A stretch of 64,000 bases of DNA from DTU072 sp050309775 (GTDB lineage: Bacteria > Bacillota > Clostridia > Christensenellales > DTU072): NCBI GenBank assembly GCA_050309775.1, contig JBNRMV010000001.1:1-64000 (forward strand), written 5' to 3'. The notes beneath the pieces were generated by a model that saw only the letters and a program-made list of their open reading frames with translations, did no database searches and was not told the origin of the DNA. Shown here piece after piece: positions 48,079 through 57,103 of the stretch (the stretch's first letter is position 1; the number at the start of each line of letters is the position of its first letter). Position numbers and translations under genes: made by a program.

Positions 48079-49755
48079 ATGACAACACAAAATATAATAG
48101 CCTCAGTATTTATGCTTTTTGCCGCTCTGGCAGTCTTTATGTTCGGCTTGAAACTTATGAGCGAACGGCTGGAGGCGCAATCAAGCGCAAAACTGCGCAA
48201 TATGTTCAAAAAAACCGCTTCCAACAAACTTTCCGGCATGGGCGTGGGCTTGGGTGTGACTGCCATAATTCAAAGTTCTTCGGCAACTACCGTCATGGTT
48301 GTGGGGCTTGTCAATGCAGGCATGCTGACCCTGACGCAAGCCGCAACCATAATTATGGGCGCCAACATGGGCACCACAGTTACCGCAGTTATTATTTCAT
48401 TGCCGATTACGGAAACCATTGCCGCATTCGGATTGATTGGTCTGTTTTTTACCTTTTCGGGCAAGCCCAAAATACGCAATATCGGCTATGTAATTCTCAG
48501 TTTGGGAATGATTTTTTTCGGACTTGTTGTAATGTCAAGCAGTATGAAGGACATTGCCGCTCTTGACGGCGTACGAAGATTTTTTGCCACAACTTCACAT
48601 CCTGCTTTATTAGTGTTGCTGGGGTTGACGGTCACCGCCATTATTCAAAGTTCATCGGCGACTACGGGTATTCTAATATCTGCCGGCAGCGCTGGCCTTG
48701 TCGGCATTGAGGGCGCTGTTTTTATTATCATCGGAATGAACATAGGCACATGCATAACCGCTGTTTTGGCAACAATCGGCACCGGCATCAATGCCCGCCG
48801 CGCCGCAGCCATTCATTTGATGTTCAATCTGATAGGCGCAATTATTTTCGGCATATTGCTGGCAATTCCCGTGATAAGAAAAGGAGCGGTATGGCTTTTG
48901 AGCAGTTTTGGCTCATTCTTGCCCAACGGCGGAATAGCTGCGCAGATAGCGGCTTTTCATATTATTTTCAATGTCACCACCACGGCGGCGCTGCTGCCTC
49001 TGGCGGACTATCTTGTAAAAATTTCCGTATGGCTACTTCCCGACAAAAAGGCGCCAAGCGGCAAGGATTTTCGTTTGGAGTATTTTAGCGAAATAAATCT
49101 GGAGACGCCTTCGGCTGCCGTGTCGCAACTCAAAAAAGAGATTTTGCGAATGGCGGAAATGGCAAAAATAAATCTGGATATAGCCGTAAAGGCAGTTTAT
49201 GAAAACTCTGTTGAGCATAAGGAAGAATTTGAACAACGCGAAAAATACCTTGACTGGCTGAATCGGCAGATTCCGTATTATCTGACAAAGATTTCCGGGC
49301 GCCACCTTTCGCCCACCGACGAGATTGTGATAGGCTCATATTATCATGTTGTAAGCGACATTGAGCGGATAGGCGACTATGCCGAAAACCTTATGGAAAA
49401 CACAGAAAAACTTCGGGCTACGGGATTGTGTTTTTCCGAGGTGGCAAATAAAGAAATCGCCGACATGTATCATAAGATGCTGGAACTATATTCCCATTGC
49501 ATAAAAGGCTTTGAAAACACCGATTTGTCAAAAATTAAGATTGTAGATAGTCTTGAAGACGAAATCGACGACTTGAGAGACAGCCTTAGCGAAGCGCACA
49601 TAAAAAGGCTGAACGAGGGGGTTTGCACTGCGCAGACCGGAGCAGTGTATTTGAGCATAATCAGCAATCTGGAAAGGATTTCCGACCACATGCGCAATAT
49701 TTTTTACAGCATGCGAAAATATTTGAGAAACAACCCACAAGTCAAAAAAACTTAA
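48079..49755 (+). CDS. Na/Pi cotransporter family protein with PhoU-like C-terminus
   Basis: A sodium-phosphate symporter of the NptA/YjbB type, 558 aa. The family's inverted repeats each carry the motif QSSSATT (IIQSSSATTVMVVG and IIQSSSATTGILISA). About nine membrane segments are followed by a cytoplasmic helical domain of the PhoU type (about 355-550; IERIGDYAENLMENTEK, LERISDHMRNIFYSM). ATG 48079 is preferred over an upstream TTG (48040) that lies in the -35. There is no ribosome binding site, consistent with leaderless translation. Confidence 0.9.
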   Translation: MTTQNIIASVFMLFAALAVFMFGLKLMSERLEAQSSAKLRNMFKKTASNKLSGMGVGLGVTAIIQSSSATTVMVVGLVNAGMLTLTQAATIIMGANMGTTVTAVIISLPITETIAAFGLIGLFFTFSGKPKIRNIGYVILSLGMIFFGLVVMSSSMKDIAALDGVRRFFATTSHPALLVLLGLTVTAIIQSSSATTGILISAGSAGLVGIEGAVFIIIGMNIGTCITAVLATIGTGINARRAAAIHLMFNLIGAIIFGILLAIPVIRKGAVWLLSSFGSFLPNGGIAAQIAAFHIIFNVTTTAALLPLADYLVKISVWLLPDKKAPSGKDFRLEYFSEINLETPSAAVSQLKKEILRMAEMAKINLDIAVKAVYENSVEHKEEFEQREKYLDWLNRQIPYYLTKISGRHLSPTDEIVIGSYYHVVSDIERIGDYAENLMENTEKLRATGLCFSEVANKEIADMYHKMLELYSHCIKGFENTDLSKIKIVDSLEDEIDDLRDSLSEAHIKRLNEGVCTAQTGAVYLSIISNLERISDHMRNIFYSMRKYLRNNPQVKKT

Positions 49756-49773
49756 TTTTTTTCTGTCCGACCA

Positions 49774-49802
49774 TTGAAAAATTATCTTATTTGTGGTATT
49801 TT
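49774..49802 (+). promoter_or_regulatory. Promoter of the epimerase-CPBP-SDR operon
   Basis: TTGAAA (49774-49779), a 17-base spacer and TATTTT (49797-49802), then AGAGGA and the ATG at 49820. Confidence 0.6.
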
Positions 49803-49819
49803 TACATGTAGAGGATTTT

Positions 49820-50836
49820 ATGGAAAAAGCGTTAATAACAGGAATTTGCGGTTTTGTCGGCGCACATCTTGCCAACTTATTGGTGGCCGAAGGCTTTGAG
49901 GTCATCGGCATGGACATGTCGGACAAAACGAGAAATGCCGAACTTGCTCAGAATATCGAGCGCGGCAAAGTCACTGTCCACAAGGGCAGTTTGACGGATT
50001 TTGATTTTTCTGCCATTGGCAATATTGATTATGTTTTTCAGATAGCCGGAAAGGTCAGCGCATGGGGCGACCTTGAGGATTTCAACCGCATAAATGTCGA
50101 CGGCACAAAAAGAGTCATTGATTATGCTAAGAGTGCGGGCGCAAAAGTTGTGGTGTATTTAAGTTCAACTGCCGTATACGGCTATTACGGATACACAAAC
50201 CTGAAAGAAGAGGCGCCCAAACGCCCGATGAACAACCCATATTCGCTTTCTAAACTAGCTGCGGAGGATATGGTAAAATCCTACTGTCCGCAGATAGGGC
50301 AAAACTATGTTATTATACGCCCGGGCAATGTCTATGGCGAATATGACATGACCTCATCATATGATTTGTACCGTCTTATTGAGAAAGAAAAAATGCCCGT
50401 AATCGACAAAGGCAAATATATTAGTTGCTTTGTATATGTGAAAAATCTTGTAAGAGGTATTTATGGTGCAGCCACAACGCCCGATGCCTACAATGAGGAC
50501 TACAACCTTACAGACGGTTATGGAGAAACCTTGAGAGAATACCTTTCTCATGTAGCGGCGGCGCTGGGCAAAAAGGCAAAATTTCTCAGCGTGCCTTCTC
50601 CGCTTTCAAAACTGACGGCGCGCACCGTTGAGGGCGTATACAGACTTTTCCGCATAAAGTCCATGCCGCTTATTACTATGTTTTCCGTGCTGCAAAATTG
50701 CTCCGATTATCATTTTTCAATAGAAAAAGCCAAAAGCAGATTTGGCTATTCGCCGGCAGTGTCGCTGGAACAGGGCACAAAGAACACCGCCGCATGGTAT
50801 CTTACCATGCCAAAAGATATAAAAATAAAGAGGTAG
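49820..50836 (+). CDS. NAD-dependent epimerase/dehydratase (extended SDR)
   Basis: The N-terminal nucleotide motif is ITGICGFVGAHLANLL. The catalytic YxxxK is in NPYSLSKLAAEDM with Ser in LSSTAVYG. The later RPGNVYGEYD is typical for extended short-chain dehydrogenases such as sugar-nucleotide epimerases or 3-beta-hydroxysteroid-like enzymes. The substrate cannot be told. 338 aa; AGAGGA lies before this ATG, while an earlier in-frame GTG/ATG overlaps the promoter. Confidence 0.85.
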   Translation: MEKALITGICGFVGAHLANLLVAEGFEVIGMDMSDKTRNAELAQNIERGKVTVHKGSLTDFDFSAIGNIDYVFQIAGKVSAWGDLEDFNRINVDGTKRVIDYAKSAGAKVVVYLSSTAVYGYYGYTNLKEEAPKRPMNNPYSLSKLAAEDMVKSYCPQIGQNYVIIRPGNVYGEYDMTSSYDLYRLIEKEKMPVIDKGKYISCFVYVKNLVRGIYGAATTPDAYNEDYNLTDGYGETLREYLSHVAAALGKKAKFLSVPSPLSKLTARTVEGVYRLFRIKSMPLITMFSVLQNCSDYHFSIEKAKSRFGYSPAVSLEQGTKNTAAWYLTMPKDIKIKR

Positions 50837-50838
50837 AC

Positions 50839-51579
50839 ATGGTGGAGAAAATTAAAAACCAGTTCAAAGCCTTGTTCGCAGGCGCAGACCACAAGGCGGT
50901 TATTGCCATATTGTGGATGACCTTGGTCATTACATTGTATTTTTATTTTGGCATACAGGATTTTTTTGTAAAAAGTTTTGGACATCTTTTCAGTAAGCCT
51001 GCGGAGCTGGTATATTATAAATACATATATCACAACTTTGCGGCGTTTTTCTTTTTCTTTGTCCTGACGGCGCCGTTTTCGGTATTTGCGCTGAAAAACA
51101 ATGCCGAGGAAATCGGACTGAAGTTGCCGAAAAAAAAGCTGGCAATAAAGATTATGCTGGCGGCGCTGGTCATCACGCCCATAGCCGGACTTTCCGCTGC
51201 GTTTGACGCCGATATGGCGGCAATGTATCCTCTTGGCGGCGAAATGATATTTTCAAGCGTGGGATTTTTTGCTCTTTATTATATATCATATATAGCTTAT
51301 TATTTTGGGTGGGAATACCTTTTCAGAGGGTTTGCGTTTTCCAACATAAACAGAAAGTACGGCGCAGCGCTTGCCATTGCCATAACCACAATGGTGTCTG
51401 CGCTGATACATTCGAGCATTGCGGGATTCGGCAAGCCGTTTGCCGAGACTTTTTCGGCAATTTTCGGCGGTTTGTTGTTCGGGTTCATTACGCTAAAAAC
51501 AAAATCAATATATCCTGCGCTGCTGATACACTTTTGGTTGGGTTTCAGCATGGATATGCTTATAAAACTATTGGCATAA
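50839..51579 (+). CDS. CPBP family intramembrane protease-like protein, atypical motif
   Basis: Six or so membrane helices over 246 aa. The signature segment reads YFGWEYLFRGFAF, with one Glu where the family usually has EExxxR. The His motifs ALIHSSIAGFG and LLIHFWLGF follow. CPBP proteins are Abi/CAAX-type membrane metalloproteases or inactive relatives. The missing Glu makes activity doubtful. The ATG is 2 bases after the epimerase stop with AGAGGT upstream. It is the first of three CPBP proteins in the window. Confidence 0.8.
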   Translation: MVEKIKNQFKALFAGADHKAVIAILWMTLVITLYFYFGIQDFFVKSFGHLFSKPAELVYYKYIYHNFAAFFFFFVLTAPFSVFALKNNAEEIGLKLPKKKLAIKIMLAALVITPIAGLSAAFDADMAAMYPLGGEMIFSSVGFFALYYISYIAYYFGWEYLFRGFAFSNINRKYGAALAIAITTMVSALIHSSIAGFGKPFAETFSAIFGGLLFGFITLKTKSIYPALLIHFWLGFSMDMLIKLLA

Positions 51580-51591
51580 AGAGGTGAGAAA

Positions 51592-52383
51592 ATGGAAAAG
51601 ATAGCAGTTATATCCGGCGCGTCTTCGGGAATAGGCAAAGAAACGGCATTGTTGCTTGCCAAAAACGGTTACAGGGTCTTTGGGCTGAACCGCAAACCTG
51701 CGGAAATCAGCGGAGTGGAATTCATTCAGACGGACATTACCGACAAAGAAAGCATAAAAAAATCGCTGGCTTACATTGCCGATAAGGTTGGGCGCATAGA
51801 TTTGCTTATAAACAATGCCGGAATGGGTATCTCCGGCAGCATCGAACACACCCCGTCCGAGAGGGCGTCATATATATTTGATGTGAACTTTTTCGGCGCC
51901 TTCGAGCTGACCAGAGCGGCTTTGCCTCTGATGAAACAAAACGGCGGCAGAATTATCAATGTCAGTTCTTTGGCAGCTATCATTTATTTGCCGTTCCAAG
52001 GCTTTTATTCGGCAACAAAGTCTGCGCTCAATCTGTTGTTTTCGGCGCTTCAGCTTGAAGTAAAACCGTTTGGCATCTCTATAACAAATGTTATGCCAGG
52101 CGATATCAAGACAGATTTTACATCGAACAGAAAAAAGAATGAAGATGATGAGGGAGATTATTCCGAAAGAATAAAAAAATCAGTTGCCGTCATGGAACGG
52201 GACGAACAGCGCGGCATGCCGCCCTCGGCTGTTGCAAAGTGTATTCTCAAACAAGCAACGGCAAAAAAACCAAAATTGAATGTGGCTGTGGGAGCAAAAT
52301 ACAAACTTGTGGCATTTTTAGTAAAAATACTGCCTTCGGGACTGGTAAACAAACTTATATACGCAATTTACGGAGGAAACTAA
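51592..52383 (+). CDS. Short-chain dehydrogenase/reductase
   Basis: A classical SDR of 263 aa with the nucleotide motif SGASSGIGKETALLL, NNAGMGISG, the Ser at INVSSL and the catalytic YSATKSAL (YxxxK). The substrate is unknown. AGAGGTG precedes the ATG. The 3' end overlaps the convergent Rieske oxidoreductase gene by 4 bases. Confidence 0.9.
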   Translation: MEKIAVISGASSGIGKETALLLAKNGYRVFGLNRKPAEISGVEFIQTDITDKESIKKSLAYIADKVGRIDLLINNAGMGISGSIEHTPSERASYIFDVNFFGAFELTRAALPLMKQNGGRIINVSSLAAIIYLPFQGFYSATKSALNLLFSALQLEVKPFGISITNVMPGDIKTDFTSNRKKNEDDEGDYSERIKKSVAVMERDEQRGMPPSAVAKCILKQATAKKPKLNVAVGAKYKLVAFLVKILPSGLVNKLIYAIYGGN

Positions 52384-53813
52384 TCCAAATTTTCCGTGGC
52401 AGGTCCGACAATTAGTTTGCCGTCAATTTCAAACCTTGAGCCGTGGCAGGGACAATCCCAAGTTTTTGTATTTGGGTTGAAGTCCAATTGACATTTCAAA
52501 TGCTTGCAAAGAGCGTCGCAAATGTGCAGTTCTCCTTCGGAATCTTTATAAACGGCTTTCTTTTTTCCGCCTACAAGAACGATATCTCCGCTGCCGGGCA
52601 GCATTTCCTGAGCCGTAAGCGTGGGCGGAGATATGGGTTTTATTACAAGATTCTTGACCGTTGACAGCGCATTATTGACGAAAGGTCCGGCAGGGCGTTT
52701 TCGGAAAGGGCTGAACAGTTGCTGATACTTATTCTTTTTGTTGTTTATTATATCCCGTAAGAGGCAGGCGCCGACCATAGCGTTGGTCATGCCCCACTTG
52801 TTGAATCCGCTTATGATAAAAATATCCTGACTGCCTTTGCAGTACGGACCGACAAGCGGCACCCCGTCAAAAGTCATGCAGTCGTTTGCCGACCAATAAT
52901 ATGTTGTTTTTGCATCGGGAAAACTTTCAACGGCTTTTTCTTCCAGTCTGTCATATTTGTTGTCTTCGTCTACTCTGCCCGACCTGTGGTCGAGTCCGCC
53001 GATTATGATGCTATCCTTATATTGGCGGTAGGTCAACGAATTGCCCAAATCGCCTTGATACATAGCGTCAAGTTTTGTTGCGGTGTCCACGGCTATGGAA
53101 TAAGAGTGGGATTTGTACATGCGCAGAAAATAAAAACCCGGCACATCAATAATGGGAAAGCCCGTTGCTATGATAATTCTGTCGGCTTTTATGACCGCAT
53201 CATTTGAATAAAGAGTCTTGTTGGCTGTGTCAACTTTTTGTATTCTGGTATTCTCTATGATTTCAAATTTTTTCGGCAAGGCTTCCAAAAACTTTAAAGG
53301 ATGAAAACGCGCCTGATTGGGCAGCTTTATTGCCGCAGAAACTGCCGTATTCAGTATTTTTATGTCGGTCATGAAAGTAACATCGGCTCCGATGGCTTTC
53401 AGCGCGTCATACTCAGTCTTAAGTTTGTCGACGCTTCTTTTTGCGAACAATATGCTGTCACTCCTTACGAAGTCGCAGCTTATGTTGTGTTTTTTTATCA
53501 GCCGCTCATATTCGTCAATGGCGTCATTCTGCGACTGAAAGTACAAGGCGGCGTTCTTTGCGCTGCGTTTAATCATATCGGCATACAAGCACCCGTGCAA
53601 ACTGTCCATATGCGCCGTAGTGTTGTGCGTTGTGCCGGCGTATAAACTTTCGGCCTCCAAGAGCGTGACTTTGTGTCCGCTTTCGGCAAGTTGGTAGGCT
53701 GTAAGTATGCCGGCAATGCCGCCGCCGACAACAACGGTGTCAAACTTGTGCTCACCGCTCAAGGGTGCCTCAGAGGTTTTTTTGTTATAATTCCAAATTG
53801 ATTGTGCTTGCAT
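52380..53813 (-). CDS. FAD-dependent oxidoreductase fused to a Rieske domain
   Basis: The N-terminal DAO-type FAD domain begins DTVVVGGGIAGILTAYQLAESG. The C-terminal 80 residues form a Rieske [2Fe-2S] domain with CKH and CPCH (ALCKHLKCQ and DCPCHGSRFEID). This two-domain form is known in Firmicutes as a putative oxidoreductase; its substrate is unknown. 477 aa. No ribosome binding site was seen before the ATG. Confidence 0.88.
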   Translation of the reverse strand: MQAQSIWNYNKKTSEAPLSGEHKFDTVVVGGGIAGILTAYQLAESGHKVTLLEAESLYAGTTHNTTAHMDSLHGCLYADMIKRSAKNAALYFQSQNDAIDEYERLIKKHNISCDFVRSDSILFAKRSVDKLKTEYDALKAIGADVTFMTDIKILNTAVSAAIKLPNQARFHPLKFLEALPKKFEIIENTRIQKVDTANKTLYSNDAVIKADRIIIATGFPIIDVPGFYFLRMYKSHSYSIAVDTATKLDAMYQGDLGNSLTYRQYKDSIIIGGLDHRSGRVDEDNKYDRLEEKAVESFPDAKTTYYWSANDCMTFDGVPLVGPYCKGSQDIFIISGFNKWGMTNAMVGACLLRDIINNKKNKYQQLFSPFRKRPAGPFVNNALSTVKNLVIKPISPPTLTAQEMLPGSGDIVLVGGKKKAVYKDSEGELHICDALCKHLKCQLDFNPNTKTWDCPCHGSRFEIDGKLIVGPATENLD

Positions 53814-53866
53814 ATATGATATTCTTGAACATTGTCTGCTTTTTATACATAGCAGCCATATAAAAA

Positions 53867-53893
53867 TTAGAGGCTGTCGCCGACAGCCTCTAA
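53867..53893 (-). terminator. Terminator of the coat-like gene pair
   Basis: TTAGAGGCTGTCG and CGACAGCCTCTAA form a nearly perfect hairpin. On the minus strand it is followed by TTTTT. Confidence 0.8.
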
Positions 53894-53915
53894 AAAAGAT
53901 AAAAGCCCTATGCCG

Positions 53916-54170
53916 TTATTCTCCGGAATAGGTTGTAAGGACATCGTTTATTGCCTGAGTTTTTGCGCCTTTCAACGGATAATAGCCCTTTGAATTCATC
54001 TGTTGGAACAACTCAAACTGCTGTTTTGAAATGCTCATCATATTGCCTTCAAGCAAGCTGCGCAATTCTGCCGTGGAGCCTTCCGGCAGGAAGGAGCCGT
54101 ATACCTTCAAAATGTCTTTTTCTTGCATCAATACATCCATCAACGCATCTTTGTCATTCAATCTTCCCAT
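53916..54170 (-). CDS. CotF-like spore coat protein
   Basis: An 84-residue helical protein with the CotF-type end QQMNSKGYYPLKGA. Coat proteins of this family sit in the spore coat made by the mother cell. It lies 9 bases after a second small helical gene, with which it probably forms one split coat protein unit. It is read as a coat protein from the motif and from the presence of dpaAB. Confidence 0.75.
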   Translation of the reverse strand: MGRLNDKDALMDVLMQEKDILKVYGSFLPEGSTAELRSLLEGNMMSISKQQFELFQQMNSKGYYPLKGAKTQAINDVLTTYSGE

Positions 54171-54179
54171 AAATCCTCC

Positions 54180-54377
54180 TTATTGTTGGTTTAAGAAATT
54201 ATAAAGCGCATCGAAATTTTTCGAGTGGTTTTTCTCGAGTTGTTTGCAAATGCCCTTTGAAACGGGGTCGGACAGCGTTTCGGAATACATCTGACTCTTT
54301 TGCGTTGCCCATTTTTCGTATGCCAGCAAGTCTGACAATATGCTTAAATCTTTTTCCGATAGTGAAACTTTGCTCAT
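54180..54377 (-). CDS. Small helical CotF/ferritin-like protein
   Basis: A 65-residue helical protein (LSILSDLLAYEKWATQKSQM and LEKNHSKNFDALYNFLNQQ). It resembles the N-terminal half of CotF-type coat proteins, and the next gene supplies the C-terminal half. The ribosome binding site AAAGGAGG is about 10 bases upstream. Function is inferred from position only. Confidence 0.65.
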   Translation of the reverse strand: MSKVSLSEKDLSILSDLLAYEKWATQKSQMYSETLSDPVSKGICKQLEKNHSKNFDALYNFLNQQ

Positions 54378-54500
54378 ATCTTGTTGAATCCTCCTTTAAT
54401 GGTTCTCTATGGTTATTGTTGCCGTTTGACATGCTTTCATACACGGGAAAAATATGGTATATCCGGCGCTTTTTCCGCATACAAAAAAGAATTGTCAACC

Positions 54501-54530
54501 TTTACAAAATCTTTTGATTTGTGGTACAAT
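54501..54530 (+). promoter_or_regulatory. Promoter of the DUF2804 gene
   Basis: TTTACA (54501-54506), an 18-base spacer and TACAAT (54525-54530), followed by GGAGGG and the ATG at 54564. Confidence 0.6.
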
Positions 54531-54563
54531 GTGTATTGTAGAAAATATTCCGGAGGGATAAGA

Positions 54564-55598
54564 ATGCAAAACCAAATAATGCAAAAAACAAAACTTCTTA
54601 AAGAAGACGGCAGCTTGACGGCTCCCGGTTACGCAGTCAACGAATTGTTTGAGTATGACAGACGAGAAATCAAAGCCGGCGCCGCGCGCATAAAAGAATG
54701 GGATTATTATTATGTCGGCAACAATGATTATGCCGTATGCCTGACCATCGCCGACAACAGCTATATGTCGCTTGTCAGCGTGTCGCTGCTGAACTTCAAA
54801 ACGCTGTTTCAACATACGGTTTCAAAGATGAAGTTTTTTACCTTCGGCAAACTGAATTTGCCCTCTTCCGCCGACAAGGGAGATGTCAGCTTCAGCATGA
54901 AAGGATTTGAAATGAAGTTTTTTAATGACGGCAAAAAACGCAACCTTATCTGCCATTGCGAAAACTTTCATGAGGGCAAGAGCCTGGACATAGATGTTAC
55001 TTTGACAGATTTTCCTGAAGAGAGAATGGTCATAGCCACTCCTTTCCCCAATGCGCCCAAAGCCTTTTATTACAATCAAAAAATAAACTGCATGACGGCA
55101 TCGGGCAGCGCAAATTTCGGCGGACAAGAATATTCTTTCAACGACAACGGCTCTCTAGGCTTGTTGGACTGGGGCAGGGGAGTGTGGACATATAAGAATA
55201 CTTGGTACTGGGGTTCGCTCTCTGCCATACTTGACGGCGAAAAATTTGGTTTCAACATTGGCTACGGCTTTGGTGATACTTCTGCGGCATCGGAGAACAT
55301 GCTTTTTTATAAAGGCAAAGCGCACAAGCTGTCACAGGTTTCATTCAACATTCCCGTAACAAAAGACGGCAAAGACGATTTTATGTCGCCATGGACATTC
55401 AGTTCGGACGACGGCAGATTTGAAATGGACTTCGAGCCTATACTCAACCGCAGCGCCAACATAAACCTTGGTGTGCTATGCTCTATGCAGAATCAGGTAT
55501 TCGGATATTTTTCCGGTAAAGCAATTCTTGATGACGGCAAGGAAATAATACTTGACAGAGTGCTGGGCTTTGCGGAGAAAGTATTTAATAAGTGGTAG
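54564..55598 (+). CDS. DUF2804 family protein
   Basis: A 344-residue beta-rich protein of the DUF2804 family, with the typical segment LGLLDWGRGVWTYKNTWYWG in the middle. The function is unknown; lipocalin-like folds have been suggested for such proteins. There is no signal peptide. The GGAGGG site decides for ATG 54564 over in-frame codons far upstream. Confidence 0.85.
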   Translation: MQNQIMQKTKLLKEDGSLTAPGYAVNELFEYDRREIKAGAARIKEWDYYYVGNNDYAVCLTIADNSYMSLVSVSLLNFKTLFQHTVSKMKFFTFGKLNLPSSADKGDVSFSMKGFEMKFFNDGKKRNLICHCENFHEGKSLDIDVTLTDFPEERMVIATPFPNAPKAFYYNQKINCMTASGSANFGGQEYSFNDNGSLGLLDWGRGVWTYKNTWYWGSLSAILDGEKFGFNIGYGFGDTSAASENMLFYKGKAHKLSQVSFNIPVTKDGKDDFMSPWTFSSDDGRFEMDFEPILNRSANINLGVLCSMQNQVFGYFSGKAILDDGKEIILDRVLGFAEKVFNKW

Positions 55599-55620
55599 AC
55601 TAAACAAAAAATAACAACAA

Positions 55621-55677
55621 AAAAGGTGTACACGGGTTTTTGACTTGACAAGACAAGGGCTGCCGAGTACACTTTTT
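55621..55677 (+). promoter_or_regulatory. Hairpin with T run overlapping a promoter upstream of the phosphoribosyltransferase
   Basis: GTGTAC-A-CGG (55626-55635) and CCG-A-GTACAC (55663-55672) can pair and are followed by TTTTT, like a terminator of the previous gene. In the same DNA TTGACA (55645-55650), 17 bases and TACACT (55668-55673) form a good promoter. The palindrome GTGTACAC (55626-55633) could be an operator. I cannot decide between terminator plus promoter and an attenuator. Confidence 0.5.
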
Positions 55678-55694
55678 AATGCGGAGGATTACAA

Positions 55695-56231
55695 ATGCAA
55701 AAATTTTATACCGTTAATATTTGCGGCGAAAATGTTGATTTACCTATTTTGCCCATTTCGGACACAATGAACATAGCTTTTTTTAACCTTCACGGAGCGC
55801 AGACGCTTACCGAGCATTGCGCAAAGCACATTGCCGAAAGAATAGCCGGCGCCGAGGTTATACTCACCGCCGAATCAAAAGGCCTGCAGCTTGCGCATTG
55901 CGTGGCAAGACTGTTGGGACATGATTTTTATGCTGTGGCGCGCAAGTCACAAAAACTATATATGCAGGACGGCATCAGCGTGACGGTGCAGTCTATCACA
56001 ACAAAAAATATTCAGACGCTCTATTTGTCGGCGCACGATGTCAATTTGCTAAAAGGCAAAAAGGTGGCTATTGTCGACGATGTCGTATCCACAGGCGGCA
56101 GTTTGTTGGGCATGGAAGAGTTGGTCAAGAAAGCCGGCGGCGAAATCTTCGTAAAGGCGTTCGTGCTGGCAGAGGGTGAAGCGAAGGACAGAGATGATAT
56201 AATATATCTGGCGTCCATACCGCTGTTATAA
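55695..56231 (+). CDS. Adenine/xanthine phosphoribosyltransferase-like protein
   Basis: A type I phosphoribosyltransferase of 178 aa with the PRPP loop VAIVDDVVSTGGSLLGME. The first part (EVILTAESKGLQLAHCVARLLG and YAVARKSQKLYM) resembles adenine phosphoribosyltransferases of clostridia that salvage purines. The substrate is not proven. The ribosome binding site GGAGG and the hairpin upstream suggest regulation. Confidence 0.8.
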   Translation: MQKFYTVNICGENVDLPILPISDTMNIAFFNLHGAQTLTEHCAKHIAERIAGAEVILTAESKGLQLAHCVARLLGHDFYAVARKSQKLYMQDGISVTVQSITTKNIQTLYLSAHDVNLLKGKKVAIVDDVVSTGGSLLGMEELVKKAGGEIFVKAFVLAEGEAKDRDDIIYLASIPLL

Positions 56232-56236
56232 TAGCT

Positions 56237-57103
56237 ATGAAAACACTGTTGAAAGATTTGAAAGCACTCTACATGGAGTGCTTTTCTGATTCAAAAGAAT
56301 GCGTTGATTATTTGTTTTCCCAAAGATTGGGTATCCATAATGCGGAGTATGAGTATCTAAATGACAAACTTGCGGTGGCTATGTATCTTGTCAAAAAACC
56401 CTTGATTTATCATAACAAGCAAGTTTTTATCGATTTTGTTGTGGGATTGGCAACGGCTGCCGAACAAAGAAAAAAAGGCTTGGCTTTGCAACTTATGCGC
56501 CGCAGCGTCGAAAAGTCACAGGCGCCCTTTGTAATGTTGTATCCCGCAGTTAAGGGGTTTTATGAAAAAATGGACTTTGCCACTATATCCTTTGACGACA
56601 AAATAAACTATGAGGACTATACTTTGGAGCCGTCAACGGCGGAAAAAATGCTGAAGGTATATGAACGATATATCGAGGGTATGGACTTCCGCATGCCGAT
56701 GACAAAAGAAAGTTTTGCCGGAATGATAGAAATTACCCGTCTTGACGGCGGAGCGTTCAACATGCTGAAAAAGAATGATGAAATTGTCGGCTTCGGCAAC
56801 GGAGAAGAGGGCATTGCTCTTGATTGCGCAGCAAAGGAAGACGGCGCCATGGCTAGGATAACTTCACCTGCGGCTGCGTTTGTCTTGACTGATATAGACA
56901 TTCCGTTTGGCATCAAATTAACAGACGGTTTGATTGAAAACAACAATACTTGTTTTCGTGTGGACAAGGGCGTTTTGATAAAGACAAAAGGGTATGACCT
57001 GGAAATAAGCGTGGCAGAACTTACGGCACACTTCTTTGGGTATAAGGGCGCGCTGGCAGAATTTTTCCCATGCATTCAAGGCTATATTTTGGAAAGGTAT
57101 TAA
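56237..57103 (+). CDS. GNAT acetyltransferase, two-domain (Eis-like)
   Basis: A 288-residue protein with the acetyl-CoA motif VVGLATAAEQRKKGLALQLM in the first half and a second, weaker half that ends TAHFFGYKGALAEFFPCI. This fits Eis-like GNAT proteins with a C-terminal sterol-carrier-like domain. The substrate is unknown. It begins 5 bases after the phosphoribosyltransferase with no strong ribosome binding site. Confidence 0.8.
   Translation: MKTLLKDLKALYMECFSDSKECVDYLFSQRLGIHNAEYEYLNDKLAVAMYLVKKPLIYHNKQVFIDFVVGLATAAEQRKKGLALQLMRRSVEKSQAPFVMLYPAVKGFYEKMDFATISFDDKINYEDYTLEPSTAEKMLKVYERYIEGMDFRMPMTKESFAGMIEITRLDGGAFNMLKKNDEIVGFGNGEEGIALDCAAKEDGAMARITSPAAAFVLTDIDIPFGIKLTDGLIENNNTCFRVDKGVLIKTKGYDLEISVAELTAHFFGYKGALAEFFPCIQGYILERY

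Noticed and set aside
55621..55694. Purine or preQ1 riboswitch in front of the phosphoribosyltransferase
   Set aside because: None of the conserved core bases of these riboswitches could be found; a terminator or promoter explains the hairpin.
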